From NCBI GenBank assembly GCA_038316435.1, contig JBBQAQ010000020.1, forward strand, positions 1-64,000: a DNA stretch of 64,000 bases, read 5' to 3'. Of this stretch, positions 25,159 to 34,148 are shown one piece after another. The notes under the pieces were generated by a model. That model was not told the DNA's origin, did no database searches, and saw only the letters and a program-made list of their open reading frames with translations. Each line of letters starts with the position of its first letter. Positions within the stretch are counted from its first letter, which is position 1. This DNA comes from JACJXF01 sp038316435 (GTDB lineage Bacteria > Bacteroidota > Bacteroidia > Bacteroidales > GCA-2748055). A program made the position numbers and the translations under genes.

Positions 25159-26252
25159 ACTGTAAATTCTCCTGTTCTGATCTTTTCAAATGCTTCTCTG
25201 ACAAGGCTTAGATAAAAAGCCAGATTATGAATACTTGCTATCTGTGCTCCGAGTATTTCATTTGAAATAATCAAGTGACGAAGATAGGCTTTTGAGTATT
25301 GTTTATCTACAAAACTGCTTCCATTTTCATCCAATCGAGAAAAATCGCCTTTCCACCTTAGGTTTTTTATATTAATAATTCCTTCCGAAGTGAATAGCAT
25401 CCCGTTTCTGCCGTTTCGTGTTGGCATAACGCAATCGAACATATCAACACCAAGAGCAATAGATTCAAGGATGTTCACCGGAGTCCCTACTCCCATCAGA
25501 TATCGAGGTCTGTCGTACGGCAGAATGCTTGTAACTACATCGGTCATTGCGTACATGTCTTCCGCAGGTTCGCCAACTGATAATCCCCCGATAGCATTTC
25601 CTTCCATCCCAAAGCTCGCTATTTTCTCGGCCGATTCAATTCGTAAGTCTTTATACACACTACCCTGAACAATCGGGAAATACGACTGATGGTGTCCATA
25701 TAAGCTTTCAGTTGATTTATAATGATTTACTCCCCTTTCCAGCCATCTGTGAGTGAGTCCTAAAGAGTCTTTTGCATACTTGTAATCACATGGGAAAGGA
25801 GTGCATTCATCAAGTGCCATCATAATATCAGCACCGATGATTCTCTGTGTATCAACGATAGATTCGGGTGTAAAAGTATGTTTGGAACCGTCGATGTGCG
25901 AACTGAAAAATGCTCCTTCTTCTTTAAGTTTTCTGTTTGCGGAAAGTGAAAAAACCTGATAGCCTCCGCTATCTGTAAGTATTGAACCATCCCAGTTAAT
26001 ATATTTATGCAGCCCACCTGCCGCTCTCAGGATTTCAGTTCCAGGCCGGAGATAAAGATGGTATGTATTTCCCAGAATTATGGGAGCTTTAATATCCTCA
26101 GACAACTCATGCTGATGAACTCCCTTAACTGTTCCTGCAGTACCAACCGGCATAAATATTGGCGTTTGAAAAGTGCTGTGATCGGTCCTGATCTCCCCTG
26201 CTCTTGCTTTTGAATGAGGATCAGTATACAAAATTTTAAAATCCATAATCAT
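25116..26252 (-). CDS. tgt: tRNA-guanine (queuine) transglycosylase
   Basis: A 378-residue TIM-barrel enzyme that exchanges guanine-34 for preQ1 in tRNAs with GUN anticodons. Motifs are TDSGGYQVFSL (catalytic Asp), GGLSVGEP, YLMGVGTPVNILESIALGVDMFDCVMPTRNGRNG (split here only by description) and KAYLRHL. The usual zinc-site cysteines (C-x-C-x2-C ahead of the Ala-Tyr-Leu motif) are replaced by Gly/Ser/Asp in DENGSSFVDKQYSKAYL, so the metal site is probably absent, as I recall for other Bacteroidota. Starts at 26252 or 26246 are equally possible. It overlaps lptG by 43 bases. Confidence 0.93.
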   Translation of the reverse strand: MIMDFKILYTDPHSKARAGEIRTDHSTFQTPIFMPVGTAGTVKGVHQHELSEDIKAPIILGNTYHLYLRPGTEILRAAGGLHKYINWDGSILTDSGGYQVFSLSANRKLKEEGAFFSSHIDGSKHTFTPESIVDTQRIIGADIMMALDECTPFPCDYKYAKDSLGLTHRWLERGVNHYKSTESLYGHHQSYFPIVQGSVYKDLRIESAEKIASFGMEGNAIGGLSVGEPAEDMYAMTDVVTSILPYDRPRYLMGVGTPVNILESIALGVDMFDCVMPTRNGRNGMLFTSEGIINIKNLRWKGDFSRLDENGSSFVDKQYSKAYLRHLIISNEILGAQIASIHNLAFYLSLVREAFEKIRTGEFTVWKTTMVKKLATRL

Positions 26253-26366
26253 TAAATCTGCCCCAAAGATAATATTATGTGCATAAATTGTGCAGTTCTA
26301 TTTCGATCTGCTTTTGGTTCATAGCAAAAACTTTGCTAAAATTGTAGTCCTTAACAAAATTCTACT

Positions 26367-27512
26367 TTGGAAAAATTCATTTCGGGTCTCGGTTTGCATG
26401 TGATGATAGCCGCAGGCATCTTTATTTTTATGTTTTTAATTCAGGTTTATTTTTATCTGCGGTATTATCGTAAAGCTTTTTTAAAAAAAGCAACCATAAA
26501 CAATAAAGCGGAAATCCCTGTTGAGCCGGTAAGTATTATTATCTGTGCCAGAAATGAAGCCGCGAATCTTGAAAAAAACCTCCCTCTTATTATGGAACAG
26601 GACTATCCGGATTTTGAGGTAATCGTTGTAAACGACCGCTCTGAGGATGAAACAGAAGATATTTTAAAGCGCTTTGCAACCAAATACCCTCGTTTACATG
26701 TCTCTGAAGTAAGAAAAGATCCTGTGTTTACCCATGGCAAAAAACTTGCGCTTACACTTGGAATAAAGGCCTCATCCAATGAGTGGCTGCTTATGACTGA
26801 TGCCGATTGTGTTCCTGCAAGCAGAAACTGGCTTTCGCTTATGCAGAAAAACTTTACAAATAATAAAGATTTGGTTTTGGGTTACGGGGGATATAAAAAA
26901 GAAATAGGATTTCTAAACCATATCATTCGCTTTGAAACTGTTTTTACCGCTATGCAATACATCGGAATGGCAGTTGCCGGTAAACCATATATGGGAGTGG
27001 GAAGAAATCTCGCCTACAGAAAGTCACTTTTTTTTGCTAACAAGGGATTTGCCAGTCATTCAAACCTATACTCAGGCGATGATGATCTGTTTGTAAATGA
27101 AACAGCAAGCTCTTCAAATGTTGCCGTGGAATTGAATCCGGAAAGTTTTACAAGGTCCAACGCGGAGACGACATTCAAAAACTGGTTTCTTCAAAAAAAG
27201 CGACACCTGACAACTGGCGGCAGGTACACTTTTCCAACGAAATTCAGGCTAATTCTCGAGTACTTCAGCCGGGTACTATTTCTGTTTAGTTTTGTTTATT
27301 TGCTTATCTTTTATCCCTTTGGGGAAATAGTTCTGGGAATTTTTGGAATACTGCTAATTGTTAAAGCAATCATATATAAAATTGTTTTTACCCGTTTGAA
27401 TGAAAGCAATTTATTTATAACTTCGCCAGTATTCGATTTGTTGATGCCGTTTTTTTATAGCATCATTCATTTGAGTAACCTGTTCGAAAGAAAACGCAGA
27501 CGATGGAATTAA
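26367..27512 (+). CDS. Membrane glycosyltransferase family 2
   Basis: A 381-residue GT-A enzyme. One N-terminal membrane helix (about 10-33) is followed by the catalytic domain with VSIIICARNEAANLEKNL, VVNDRSEDET, LLMTDADCVPAS (the DxD site) and the acceptor motif LQKKRHLTTGGRY. Two or three helices follow (about 310-365). This resembles processive or lipid-anchored GT2 enzymes. The start is TTG; a TACTTTG sequence overlaps it, so the ATG at 26403 is an alternative. The end overlaps the ECF sigma gene by ten bases, an unusual pairing. Confidence 0.85.
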   Translation: MEKFISGLGLHVMIAAGIFIFMFLIQVYFYLRYYRKAFLKKATINNKAEIPVEPVSIIICARNEAANLEKNLPLIMEQDYPDFEVIVVNDRSEDETEDILKRFATKYPRLHVSEVRKDPVFTHGKKLALTLGIKASSNEWLLMTDADCVPASRNWLSLMQKNFTNNKDLVLGYGGYKKEIGFLNHIIRFETVFTAMQYIGMAVAGKPYMGVGRNLAYRKSLFFANKGFASHSNLYSGDDDLFVNETASSSNVAVELNPESFTRSNAETTFKNWFLQKKRHLTTGGRYTFPTKFRLILEYFSRVLFLFSFVYLLIFYPFGEIVLGIFGILLIVKAIIYKIVFTRLNESNLFITSPVFDLLMPFFYSIIHLSNLFERKRRRWN

Positions 27513-28108
27513 ACCCGAATCTTTCCGAGAAGGCGCAACACGATTTTAATTTGGTTGAACTCGCCAGAAAAGGCGACCAGAAGGCCTATGCCGAGCTTAT
27601 GGGACGTTACAGGGATGCGATTTTCTACATGTTGCTGAAAATGGTTAATAACTCGAGTGATGCTGAAGATCTCACCATTGAAGCATTTGGCAAGGCTTTT
27701 AAAAATATCAACCAGTACACTCCTAATTTTGCATTCAGTACCTGGCTTTTTAAAATCGCAACCAATAACTGTATCGATTTTATCCGCAAACGTCGTGGAA
27801 ACGTAATTTCACTGGATCAGAGTATTCATGATGACGAATCATCACCTCCCTCGGCACATATTCAATCCGACTCACCAGATCCGGAAGCTAACATGATTAA
27901 CCAGCAGAAAATCAAGCTAATGCGTGACGTGGTGAATAAACTTAAACCCCGTTACCGCAGATTAGTTGAGCTTCGGTATTTCAGTGAATTTTCATATGAG
28001 GAGATTTCCAAAGAACTCGATTTACCCATTGGAACAGTGAAAGCCCAATTGTTCCGCGCCAGAGAGTTACTTTATAATATTCTGAAGAACACCGAAGGCA
28101 AAATTTAG
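27503..28108 (+). CDS. ECF-type RNA polymerase sigma factor
   Basis: A 201-residue sigma-70-family factor. Region 2 covers about 25-95 (SSDAEDLTIEAFGKAFKNI, FSTWLFKIATNNCIDFIRKRRG). A Ser/Asp-rich linker follows, and region 4 covers about 135-195 (LVELRYFSEFSYEEISKELDLPIGTVKAQLFRAREL). There is no anti-sigma gene beside it. It overlaps the GT2 gene by ten bases and is followed by rsmG. Sigma factors of this shape without anti-sigma partners occur in Bacteroidota near housekeeping genes. Confidence 0.92.
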   Translation: MELNPNLSEKAQHDFNLVELARKGDQKAYAELMGRYRDAIFYMLLKMVNNSSDAEDLTIEAFGKAFKNINQYTPNFAFSTWLFKIATNNCIDFIRKRRGNVISLDQSIHDDESSPPSAHIQSDSPDPEANMINQQKIKLMRDVVNKLKPRYRRLVELRYFSEFSYEEISKELDLPIGTVKAQLFRARELLYNILKNTEGKI

Positions 28109-28200
28109 ATTTAGTAATAAACAAAAAGTTTTTTGCAAGTCAGCGTATGTCTTTTGTTACAGCCTTACTTACGTCTGTGTAATCTCTTACAACACTTAAC

Positions 28201-28818
28201 ATGCAACTCATTCATAAATATTTTCCCGATTTACTTCCCGAACAAATCAGACAGTTTTCAGCACTTGATGGATTATACCGCGACTGGAATGAAAAAATCA
28301 ATCTTATTTCCCGAAAAGATATAGACGGACTTTATGAAAAGCATATTCTTCATTCTCTGGCGATTGCAAAAGTAATACAATTTAAACCCAGCACCAGAAT
28401 ACTCGACGTCGGCACAGGTGGAGGGTTTCCGGGGATTCCATTGGCAATATTATTCCCTTCTGCGCATTTTACGCTAAATGATTCCATTGCCAAGAAAATT
28501 AAAGTCGTTCAGGAAATTTCCACCTCGCTTGGTTTGCAAAACGTAACAACTCTCAACTCCCGCGCAGAAGAAGGAACTGAGAAATACGATTTTATTGTAA
28601 GTCGCGCCGTAACAGCCTTTCCACAGTTTTACACATGGGTAAAGGGGAAAATCTACACACAGAATAAAAATGCCCTACCTAATGGAATTCTTTATCTCAA
28701 GGGAGGCGAACTGGAAGAGGAACTAATGAATTTCAGAAACCGGGTAAAAGTATTTGAAATCAAAGACTTTTTTCAGGAGGAGTTTTTTGAGACTAAGAAG
28801 ATTATTTATTACGCGTGA
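28201..28818 (+). CDS. rsmG: 16S rRNA (guanine-527 N7)-methyltransferase
   Basis: A 205-residue class I SAM methyltransferase. It modifies G527 of 16S rRNA, and loss in other bacteria gives low-level streptomycin resistance. Signatures are NLISRKDIDGLYEKHILHSL, the SAM loop DVGTGGGFPGIPLAI, NSRAEEG and VSRAVTAF. Length is normal. The ATG is the only sensible start. It is 92 bases after the sigma factor. Confidence 0.95.
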   Translation: MQLIHKYFPDLLPEQIRQFSALDGLYRDWNEKINLISRKDIDGLYEKHILHSLAIAKVIQFKPSTRILDVGTGGGFPGIPLAILFPSAHFTLNDSIAKKIKVVQEISTSLGLQNVTTLNSRAEEGTEKYDFIVSRAVTAFPQFYTWVKGKIYTQNKNALPNGILYLKGGELEEELMNFRNRVKVFEIKDFFQEEFFETKKIIYYA

Positions 28819-28975
28819 GGTGGAGGGGTATGATTACGGAACCCGAATGTATAAATCTTGCTATTAATTGATAATGAACTGATTCTACTGCATTCAAAAA
28901 TTTTACCATCTATTCATTCTCCCTTCTAAACAATTTCCCCATATTAGCGTTTTCCAATAGCTTTACTTGTTCAAA

Positions 28976-30223
28976 ATGAAACAGTGGTACCGGGTTTTTA
29001 TCGATAATAAACGCATCCTCACATTCGGGTTTCTTTTCAGCTTTTTTTCCTGCTTCGGACAAACGTTTTTTATTTCTCTATTTGTTCCTTACTGGACAGT
29101 GCTTTTTGGTATCTCTAAAACCAGCTTCGGTTCCATTTATGCCACAGTTACCATTATTGCCGCATTATTAATCTCATTTTCAGGTAAATATATCGATTCA
29201 ATCCCTCTAAAAAAATATGCGCTTTTTGTTTTCATTGCATTAATTCTCTCAATGCTTATGCTTTCCAGAGCTCATGAAATAGCAATTCTAACAGTTGGAT
29301 TATTCCTGGTACGCTGGCTCGGACAAGGACTCATGACCCACACCTCCTCTACCGGAATTGCAAAATATTTTAGCAAAGATCGTGGAAAGGCACTAAGTTT
29401 CAGTGCAATGGGACACCCTGCAGGAAATTTTATAATTCCTTTTATTATGTTGCCTTTGTTTGCAATTGCTGGCTGGAGAAATAGTCTTGTTATTGTATCG
29501 GGTTTTGCCTTGCTGATCATGATCCCTTCAATTCTATCGCTAAAAAAGACGGAAACTTTAATTAACGGAAAGATTTCATGGGATGAAAACTCAGTTTCAC
29601 CCCTGGCTGAAATTGAGTATTTCAAAACATTAAAATTTTGGATCATCGCGCTTAATATTTTCATTTTGCCTTTTATATTAACTTCTGTCTTGCTTTACCA
29701 ATACTCAATCGGCGAAATGCGCGGATGGTCAGTTGCATGGGTAGCATTTTCATTCTCGCTTTTTGCCATATTCAGCGGTATTGGATTGCTGGTTTCAGGA
29801 AACCTTGTTGATCGGTTTACCGGTCGTTTACTATTGCCGCTTTATCTGGTTCCGGCACTAATTGGTGTTTTGTTGCTTTGCATTTTTAACAATCAATATG
29901 TTTTTCCAGCATTTTTCGCTCTTGCTGGTCTTTCTTCCGGTATCGGTAGTACGGTAAAAACCGCAGCCCAAACAGAAATCTATGGGATCGGATCTCTAGG
30001 GAAAGTAAGGAGTTATTTCAGCACCATCATTGTCTTAAGCACAGCCTTAGGCCCACCGGTATTTGCTTTTTTTATTGACAGGAATGTTTCCCTAAACCTG
30101 ATAATGGGCTTTTCCGGGTTTTTGATTTTTCTCGTTATCCTGGCAAGTTTCCAACTTTGGCCGGCTGAATTATTTAATCGATTTAAATTACTAATCCAGA
30201 ATCAATTTAAACCTGAAAAATAA
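28976..30223 (+). CDS. Major facilitator superfamily transporter
   Basis: About 415 residues with twelve predicted membrane helices in two six-helix halves. The loop after helix 2 (SFSGKYIDSIPLKKY) and its repeat in the second half (VSGNLVDRFTGRLL) are the MFS A-motif positions. I chose ATG 28976 over the upstream TTG (28967) because it gives a normal basic N-terminus. The substrate is unknown; the general pattern resembles organic-anion or sugar-type MFS members. It ends before the large repeat-rich spacer. Confidence 0.85.
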   Translation: MKQWYRVFIDNKRILTFGFLFSFFSCFGQTFFISLFVPYWTVLFGISKTSFGSIYATVTIIAALLISFSGKYIDSIPLKKYALFVFIALILSMLMLSRAHEIAILTVGLFLVRWLGQGLMTHTSSTGIAKYFSKDRGKALSFSAMGHPAGNFIIPFIMLPLFAIAGWRNSLVIVSGFALLIMIPSILSLKKTETLINGKISWDENSVSPLAEIEYFKTLKFWIIALNIFILPFILTSVLLYQYSIGEMRGWSVAWVAFSFSLFAIFSGIGLLVSGNLVDRFTGRLLLPLYLVPALIGVLLLCIFNNQYVFPAFFALAGLSSGIGSTVKTAAQTEIYGIGSLGKVRSYFSTIIVLSTALGPPVFAFFIDRNVSLNLIMGFSGFLIFLVILASFQLWPAELFNRFKLLIQNQFKPEK

Positions 30224-30446
30224 GATTCTGTTTAATCAAACGACTTGATTCAATGCTCTTTAGCTGTATGTATTTTGTATTTGATGTAAATGAGTGTTTT
30301 TATGTAGTGGCAACAAGAAGTTCCTATTTGCCCTAAAACTGAAAACTTTGGGTTCTTCTTATTTTGATGTGCCAAGTTTATTCTATTATGTAGTTTAAAA
30401 TGATATAGGGCAATGTGGTCAATTAATCCTCGAAGGGTTTCAATAA

Positions 30447-30466
30447 CCGTGGGTGAAAACCCACGG
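30447..30466. repeat. Perfect hairpin with GAAA loop
   Basis: CCGTGGGT and ACCCACGG form an 8-bp stem closed by GAAA. It lies within the inverted-repeat-bounded segment. No T-tract follows, so it is not a classic terminator. Confidence 0.65.
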
Positions 30467-30673
30467 CATAAATATACTCGGAATCTCAGCCCTGATAGGG
30501 GTTGAACTGTTTACAGTGAATACCGTTCATCAATTTTTATTTCATGTTCTTGTGGACAGAATAGATTTATCCTCCTTAGTCCGGAAGATTATGTGATATA
30601 AAATTAGCCGGTAGTTTGATATAGTTATAATATATTCTGGTTCAACCCGTTGCCTTCGGTGAGCCCTTCGGGG

Positions 30674-30809
30674 TTCATCCGACCACTGAAATAAATTATA
30701 TACGGATGAAACGAGCATGTTTAGTTGTAATCAAAACACTTATGAACAAAATCATGCGACTTCCATCCGACCTTTAAAAATCAATTTTGTTCGGATGAAA
30801 TCCAGCATG
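30674..30809. repeat. Two copies of a CATCCGA...CGGATG palindromic unit
   Basis: Copy A (30674-30719) has TTCATCCG paired with CGGATGAA and ends GATGAAACGAGCATG. Copy B (30762-30809) has CATCCGA with TCGGATG and ends GATGAAATCCAGCATG. Both carry CATCCGACC on the left and an A/T-rich loop. They look like REP-type units. Confidence 0.55.
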
Positions 30810-30895
30810 AAAAATAAATAATTAGTTTGATAGCACATCAAAATAAGAATTTACCAAAACTTTTTTAAACTCAGCAGTGTTTTTTTAATAATTCT

Positions 30896-30925
30896 TTTGA
30901 TACTAAGAAAAAAAGCTTATTTTTG
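30896..30925 (+). promoter_or_regulatory. Promoter of rpmH
   Basis: TTTG at 30896-30899, 18 bases, then TATTTTTG at 30918-30925. This is close to the Bacteroidota pattern TTTG-N19-TAnnTTTG. The start codon of rpmH is 46 bases downstream. Confidence 0.65.
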
Positions 30926-30971
30926 CAGTCCGAATTTTTACGAACGAAATTAATTGATAATAATATAAGCG

Positions 30972-31130
30972 ATGAAAAGAACATTTCAGCCATCGAGAAG
31001 AAAAAGAGCTAACAAACACGGTTTCAGAGAAAGAATGTCTACCGCCAATGGCAGAAGAGTTCTTGCAGCCCGACGCGCAAAGGGAAGAAAAAAACTTACC
31101 ACATCTGACGAGCCTAAGCACAAAATTTAA
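30972..31130 (+). CDS. rpmH: 50S ribosomal protein L34
   Basis: A 52-residue, very basic protein. It begins MKRTFQPSRRKRANKHGF and continues RERMSTANGRRVLAARRAKGRKKL, the standard L34 sequence. The small C-terminal tail (SDEPKHKI) is longer than in E. coli but usual in Bacteroidota. It has its own promoter and terminator, so it is monocistronic. The common neighbour rnpA (RNase P protein) is not downstream; the next gene is an unrelated glycosyltransferase. Confidence 0.97.
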   Translation: MKRTFQPSRRKRANKHGFRERMSTANGRRVLAARRAKGRKKLTTSDEPKHKI

Positions 31131-31157
31131 TTGCTGAAATTTTAGCTATTTCAATAT

Positions 31158-31190
31158 AACGAACTGCAGTTTTGCGGTTCGTTTTTCATT
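31158..31190 (+). terminator. Rho-independent terminator of rpmH
   Basis: AACGAACTGCA (31158-31168) pairs with TGCGGTTCGTT (31173-31183), with one G-U pair and a 4-base loop, and runs into TTTTTCATTTT. Confidence 0.85.
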
Positions 31191-31258
31191 TTAATCCCTT
31201 CGTCTTTCCAATAAATTGTTATATTTCTTATCTTCACTTTTTATAAAGTTTCCAGATA

Positions 31259-34099
31259 ATGAGTAAAAATAAAAGACAATCCAGGGAAATTCCAACTCCC
31301 GAAGTAAAAAATAATTCATGCCGTTTTATCTTTACTTCCGGCGGAGCAAGCCTTGAAAACCTTATCATTCTTAATGAATCCATCAAAAGAATTAAAAAGG
31401 AATTTCAGAACTACTGCAATTTTTTTATTCTCGATTCTACTTCTCATTTGCAGGATCGGATTGCAGAAGAAAATGCTCTAAATCCATGCTCATTCGCCGA
31501 ATCACCTATTGTAATCATTTCAAAACCTTCTGATATTATTCAGTCTTCAGACACTAATAATAGTTTTTGCATCTGGCTGGATTTGAGTTTACTGAAAAAT
31601 CACATAAATTTTAATGATTTTTTTAAGGCTGAAATACTATCTCCTTCCCTATCCGAATACTATCGTTTAAACTGGGAAAATGGAGATATTTCTGCGATTT
31701 CAGGTTGGATTCTTAATGCTGAATCCTCTGGAAATCTACTTAACCATTTGGCTATTTCAGGCCACTCGGATTCTGAAAATGCCCTTCTCCAAATCCGCAG
31801 AATCAATCTGAAACAAAAATTCCTGAGTATTAATCAGTCATCCCCTTTTATAAAGAAAAACATCTTTTCAGCCATAAGTGCTAACCCCATTTCTATACTT
31901 AGGAAATTTAATGCCGGTAATCTTAAAAATCTTCTTCAGGTAGGCCATCTTTTTGGAATAACAACAAAAGGTTCTGGAATAAACAGAATTCTTTTCTTTG
32001 TCATAGCACTACTTTCATTTGTAATTCTTCCCCTGATAAGCTACAACGCAGGAATATCTGGTGATGAAGAAAAACATTATAATCAGGCCGTAAAGGTTTA
32101 TAATTATTTCGACACAGGAGGCAAAGATACCAGTTCCCTTAGTGATGAAAAGTATAAACTTAACTATTACGGTCAGTCGTTCGACTTATTAACTTACGTG
32201 CTGATTAAAAAATTGCATATCTCCAAAGTTTATGAGGCGAGGCATGTTATGAATGGCATTATCGGAGCTTTGACAATTTTCTGCAGCGGACTTCTAGCGC
32301 GAATTCTTCTTGGAAATATTGCAGGAATATTCACAATGCTTTTACTCTTCTTTTCACCGGGTTTCCTTGGTCATGCCATGAATAATCCCCTTGATATCCC
32401 CTTTGCATTCGGATATATATTCACTCTGTTGCAACTAACACGCTTTCTGAAAAGATTGCCGGAAATAAATTACGGAATTGCTGTTCTCATTGCTCTTGGC
32501 ATTGCTTTTACAATAAGTATAAGGGTTGGCGGACTTGTGCTTATCCCATATATTTTCATGTTCAGCGGACTTTATCTTTTGTTTAATGAAATGCCATGGA
32601 AGAGTTTTACAATGCCTTGGATGCGACTTGCGGGAAAGGGTGTACTTGTATTGTCAGGCATCTCAGTGGCAGCCTATTTTATTAGTATTCTTCCCTGGCC
32701 ATATGCCCTTCAAAAGCCATTGAAAAATCCTTTTGAAGCAATGAAAATAATGGAAAACATTACCGTTTCTCTAAGGGTTATGTTCGATGGTAAAATTATC
32801 TGGTCGGATACTCTGCCCGCAAGCTATATTCCAAAAAGTATATTACTTTCAATTCCTCTGCTAGTCTTGGCTGGATTTACTATCCCGATTGCATTCATTC
32901 GCAAAAACAGAAATGCATTCTGGGTATTTTTTCTCCTTTGGGCTGTTGTATTTCCAGTTGTGTATATCATTTACAAAGAATCCAATGTTTATGGTGCATG
33001 GAGGCATCTGCTGTTTATTTATCCACCAATGGTGATCCTTGCCGGTATTGGAATGCAATCCATTTATAATCTGTGGGAAAACCTATATTTTAAAATCGGT
33101 ATTATCGCTGTTTTTACTGCCGGTATGATTAACCCGGCAGCTCATATAATCCGAAATTATCCAAATCAGTATATATATTTTAATGAAATTGCCGGGGGAG
33201 TAAAAACCGCCTACAAAAAATATGAAACCGACTATTACATGGTTAGTCTGAAACCCGGTACCCAGTGGATAAAAGACAACATTCTAAAAACACTCCCAGT
33301 TGATTCTTTAAATCCGGTACGTATTGTTTCCAATGCTCCTTCCGATATAATGAATTACTATTTCAGGGAGGATAAAAATAAGGTGAAACTTTTATATACA
33401 AGGTATTACGATCGGGGATTGTACGATTGGGATTATGCGATTTTCTTCTGCAACTACATCGACCCATATCAGATTACGCACAATATCTGGCCTCCGAAAA
33501 ACACTATTCATACTGTCACAATTGACGGGGTGAAAATCTGTGCAGTTGTTAAGAGAGAGAATAAAGACGATCACGAAGGCTTCGAACTTCTTAATAGTTC
33601 AATTAAAACCCGCAGCAAGCCTGATCTGGATGAGTCGATCCGCTTAATGGAAAATGCTTTGTTGATTGACAAGCACAATGAAATCACCTACCTCAATATT
33701 GCTCAGGCATATATTCTAAGGGAAGAATTTGATACTGCCCGTAAAAAGCTGAATGACCTGCTGACTTTTTATCCAAATTATGAAAAAGCCCTTAACCTGA
33801 TTGGTTATGCTTACCTAAATGAAGGGGAAATTCTCAATGATAAGATGAAAATCGAAAGAGCAATTTCCATCTTTAATGAAGTTCTGAAAATCAATTATAA
33901 ATTTGCCAGCGGGTACCACAATCTTGGCCTGGCATTTATGATTAAAGGAGACGACGATACCGCATTTTCCTATTTTCAGAAATCAATCGATAATAATGCT
34001 CAGGCGAAGGATTCCTATTTCATGATGGCTAATATCCTTGAAAAACGGGGCGATTCTAAACAGGCTCGTGAAATTCGTGAGTTTGTAAAGGGATTGTAA
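31259..34099 (+). CDS. Membrane glycosyltransferase (GT-C type) with N-terminal extension and C-terminal TPRs
   Basis: A 946-residue protein in three parts. Residues 1-235 are a soluble, glycosyltransferase-like domain (RFIFTSGGASLENLIILNES, then FCIWLDLSLLKNH) that looks degenerate. Residues about 240-640 have ten or more membrane helices. The first loop is NAGISGDEEKHYNQAVKVYNYF; its Asp-Glu pair is the catalytic position of GT-C enzymes such as ArnT and PMT. Residues about 790-940 carry TPR units. It probably transfers a sugar from a polyprenyl-phosphate donor to lipid or protein outside the inner membrane. It is followed by a flavoprotein 49 bases on. The acceptor is unknown. Confidence 0.75.
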   Translation: MSKNKRQSREIPTPEVKNNSCRFIFTSGGASLENLIILNESIKRIKKEFQNYCNFFILDSTSHLQDRIAEENALNPCSFAESPIVIISKPSDIIQSSDTNNSFCIWLDLSLLKNHINFNDFFKAEILSPSLSEYYRLNWENGDISAISGWILNAESSGNLLNHLAISGHSDSENALLQIRRINLKQKFLSINQSSPFIKKNIFSAISANPISILRKFNAGNLKNLLQVGHLFGITTKGSGINRILFFVIALLSFVILPLISYNAGISGDEEKHYNQAVKVYNYFDTGGKDTSSLSDEKYKLNYYGQSFDLLTYVLIKKLHISKVYEARHVMNGIIGALTIFCSGLLARILLGNIAGIFTMLLLFFSPGFLGHAMNNPLDIPFAFGYIFTLLQLTRFLKRLPEINYGIAVLIALGIAFTISIRVGGLVLIPYIFMFSGLYLLFNEMPWKSFTMPWMRLAGKGVLVLSGISVAAYFISILPWPYALQKPLKNPFEAMKIMENITVSLRVMFDGKIIWSDTLPASYIPKSILLSIPLLVLAGFTIPIAFIRKNRNAFWVFFLLWAVVFPVVYIIYKESNVYGAWRHLLFIYPPMVILAGIGMQSIYNLWENLYFKIGIIAVFTAGMINPAAHIIRNYPNQYIYFNEIAGGVKTAYKKYETDYYMVSLKPGTQWIKDNILKTLPVDSLNPVRIVSNAPSDIMNYYFREDKNKVKLLYTRYYDRGLYDWDYAIFFCNYIDPYQITHNIWPPKNTIHTVTIDGVKICAVVKRENKDDHEGFELLNSSIKTRSKPDLDESIRLMENALLIDKHNEITYLNIAQAYILREEFDTARKKLNDLLTFYPNYEKALNLIGYAYLNEGEILNDKMKIERAISIFNEVLKINYKFASGYHNLGLAFMIKGDDDTAFSYFQKSIDNNAQAKDSYFMMANILEKRGDSKQAREIREFVKGL

Positions 34100-34123
34100 A
34101 CCACTTAAATATTCGTATTTTTG
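34093..34123 (+). promoter_or_regulatory. Promoter of the UGM-like flavoprotein gene
   Basis: ATTG (34093-34096), 19 bases, TATTTTTG (34116-34123): a match with one mismatch to TTTG-N19-TAnnTTTG. It overlaps the end of the upstream gene. Confidence 0.5.
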
Positions 34124-34148
34124 ACGTTCAATCAAGGAAAAAAAACAG

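Larger units (their letters stand above)
30356..30849. mobile_element. 494-bp segment bounded by 17-bp perfect inverted repeats (MITE-like)
   Basis: TTCTTATTTTGATGTGC at 30356-30372 has its exact reverse complement at 30833-30849. Inside are several further palindromes and no ORF. I saw no obvious target-site duplication and no transposase. It fits a non-autonomous, MITE-like element or a large structured regulatory region upstream of rpmH. The interpretation as mobile is inference. Confidence 0.45.

Noticed and set aside
30224..30971. CRISPR array in the repeat-rich spacer
   Set aside because: The repeats are palindromic, differ in length and spacing, and no cas genes are in the window.
31130..31259. 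Search for rnpA after rpmH
   Set aside because: The next bases are a terminator and spacer, followed by a glycosyltransferase; no RnpA sequence is present.
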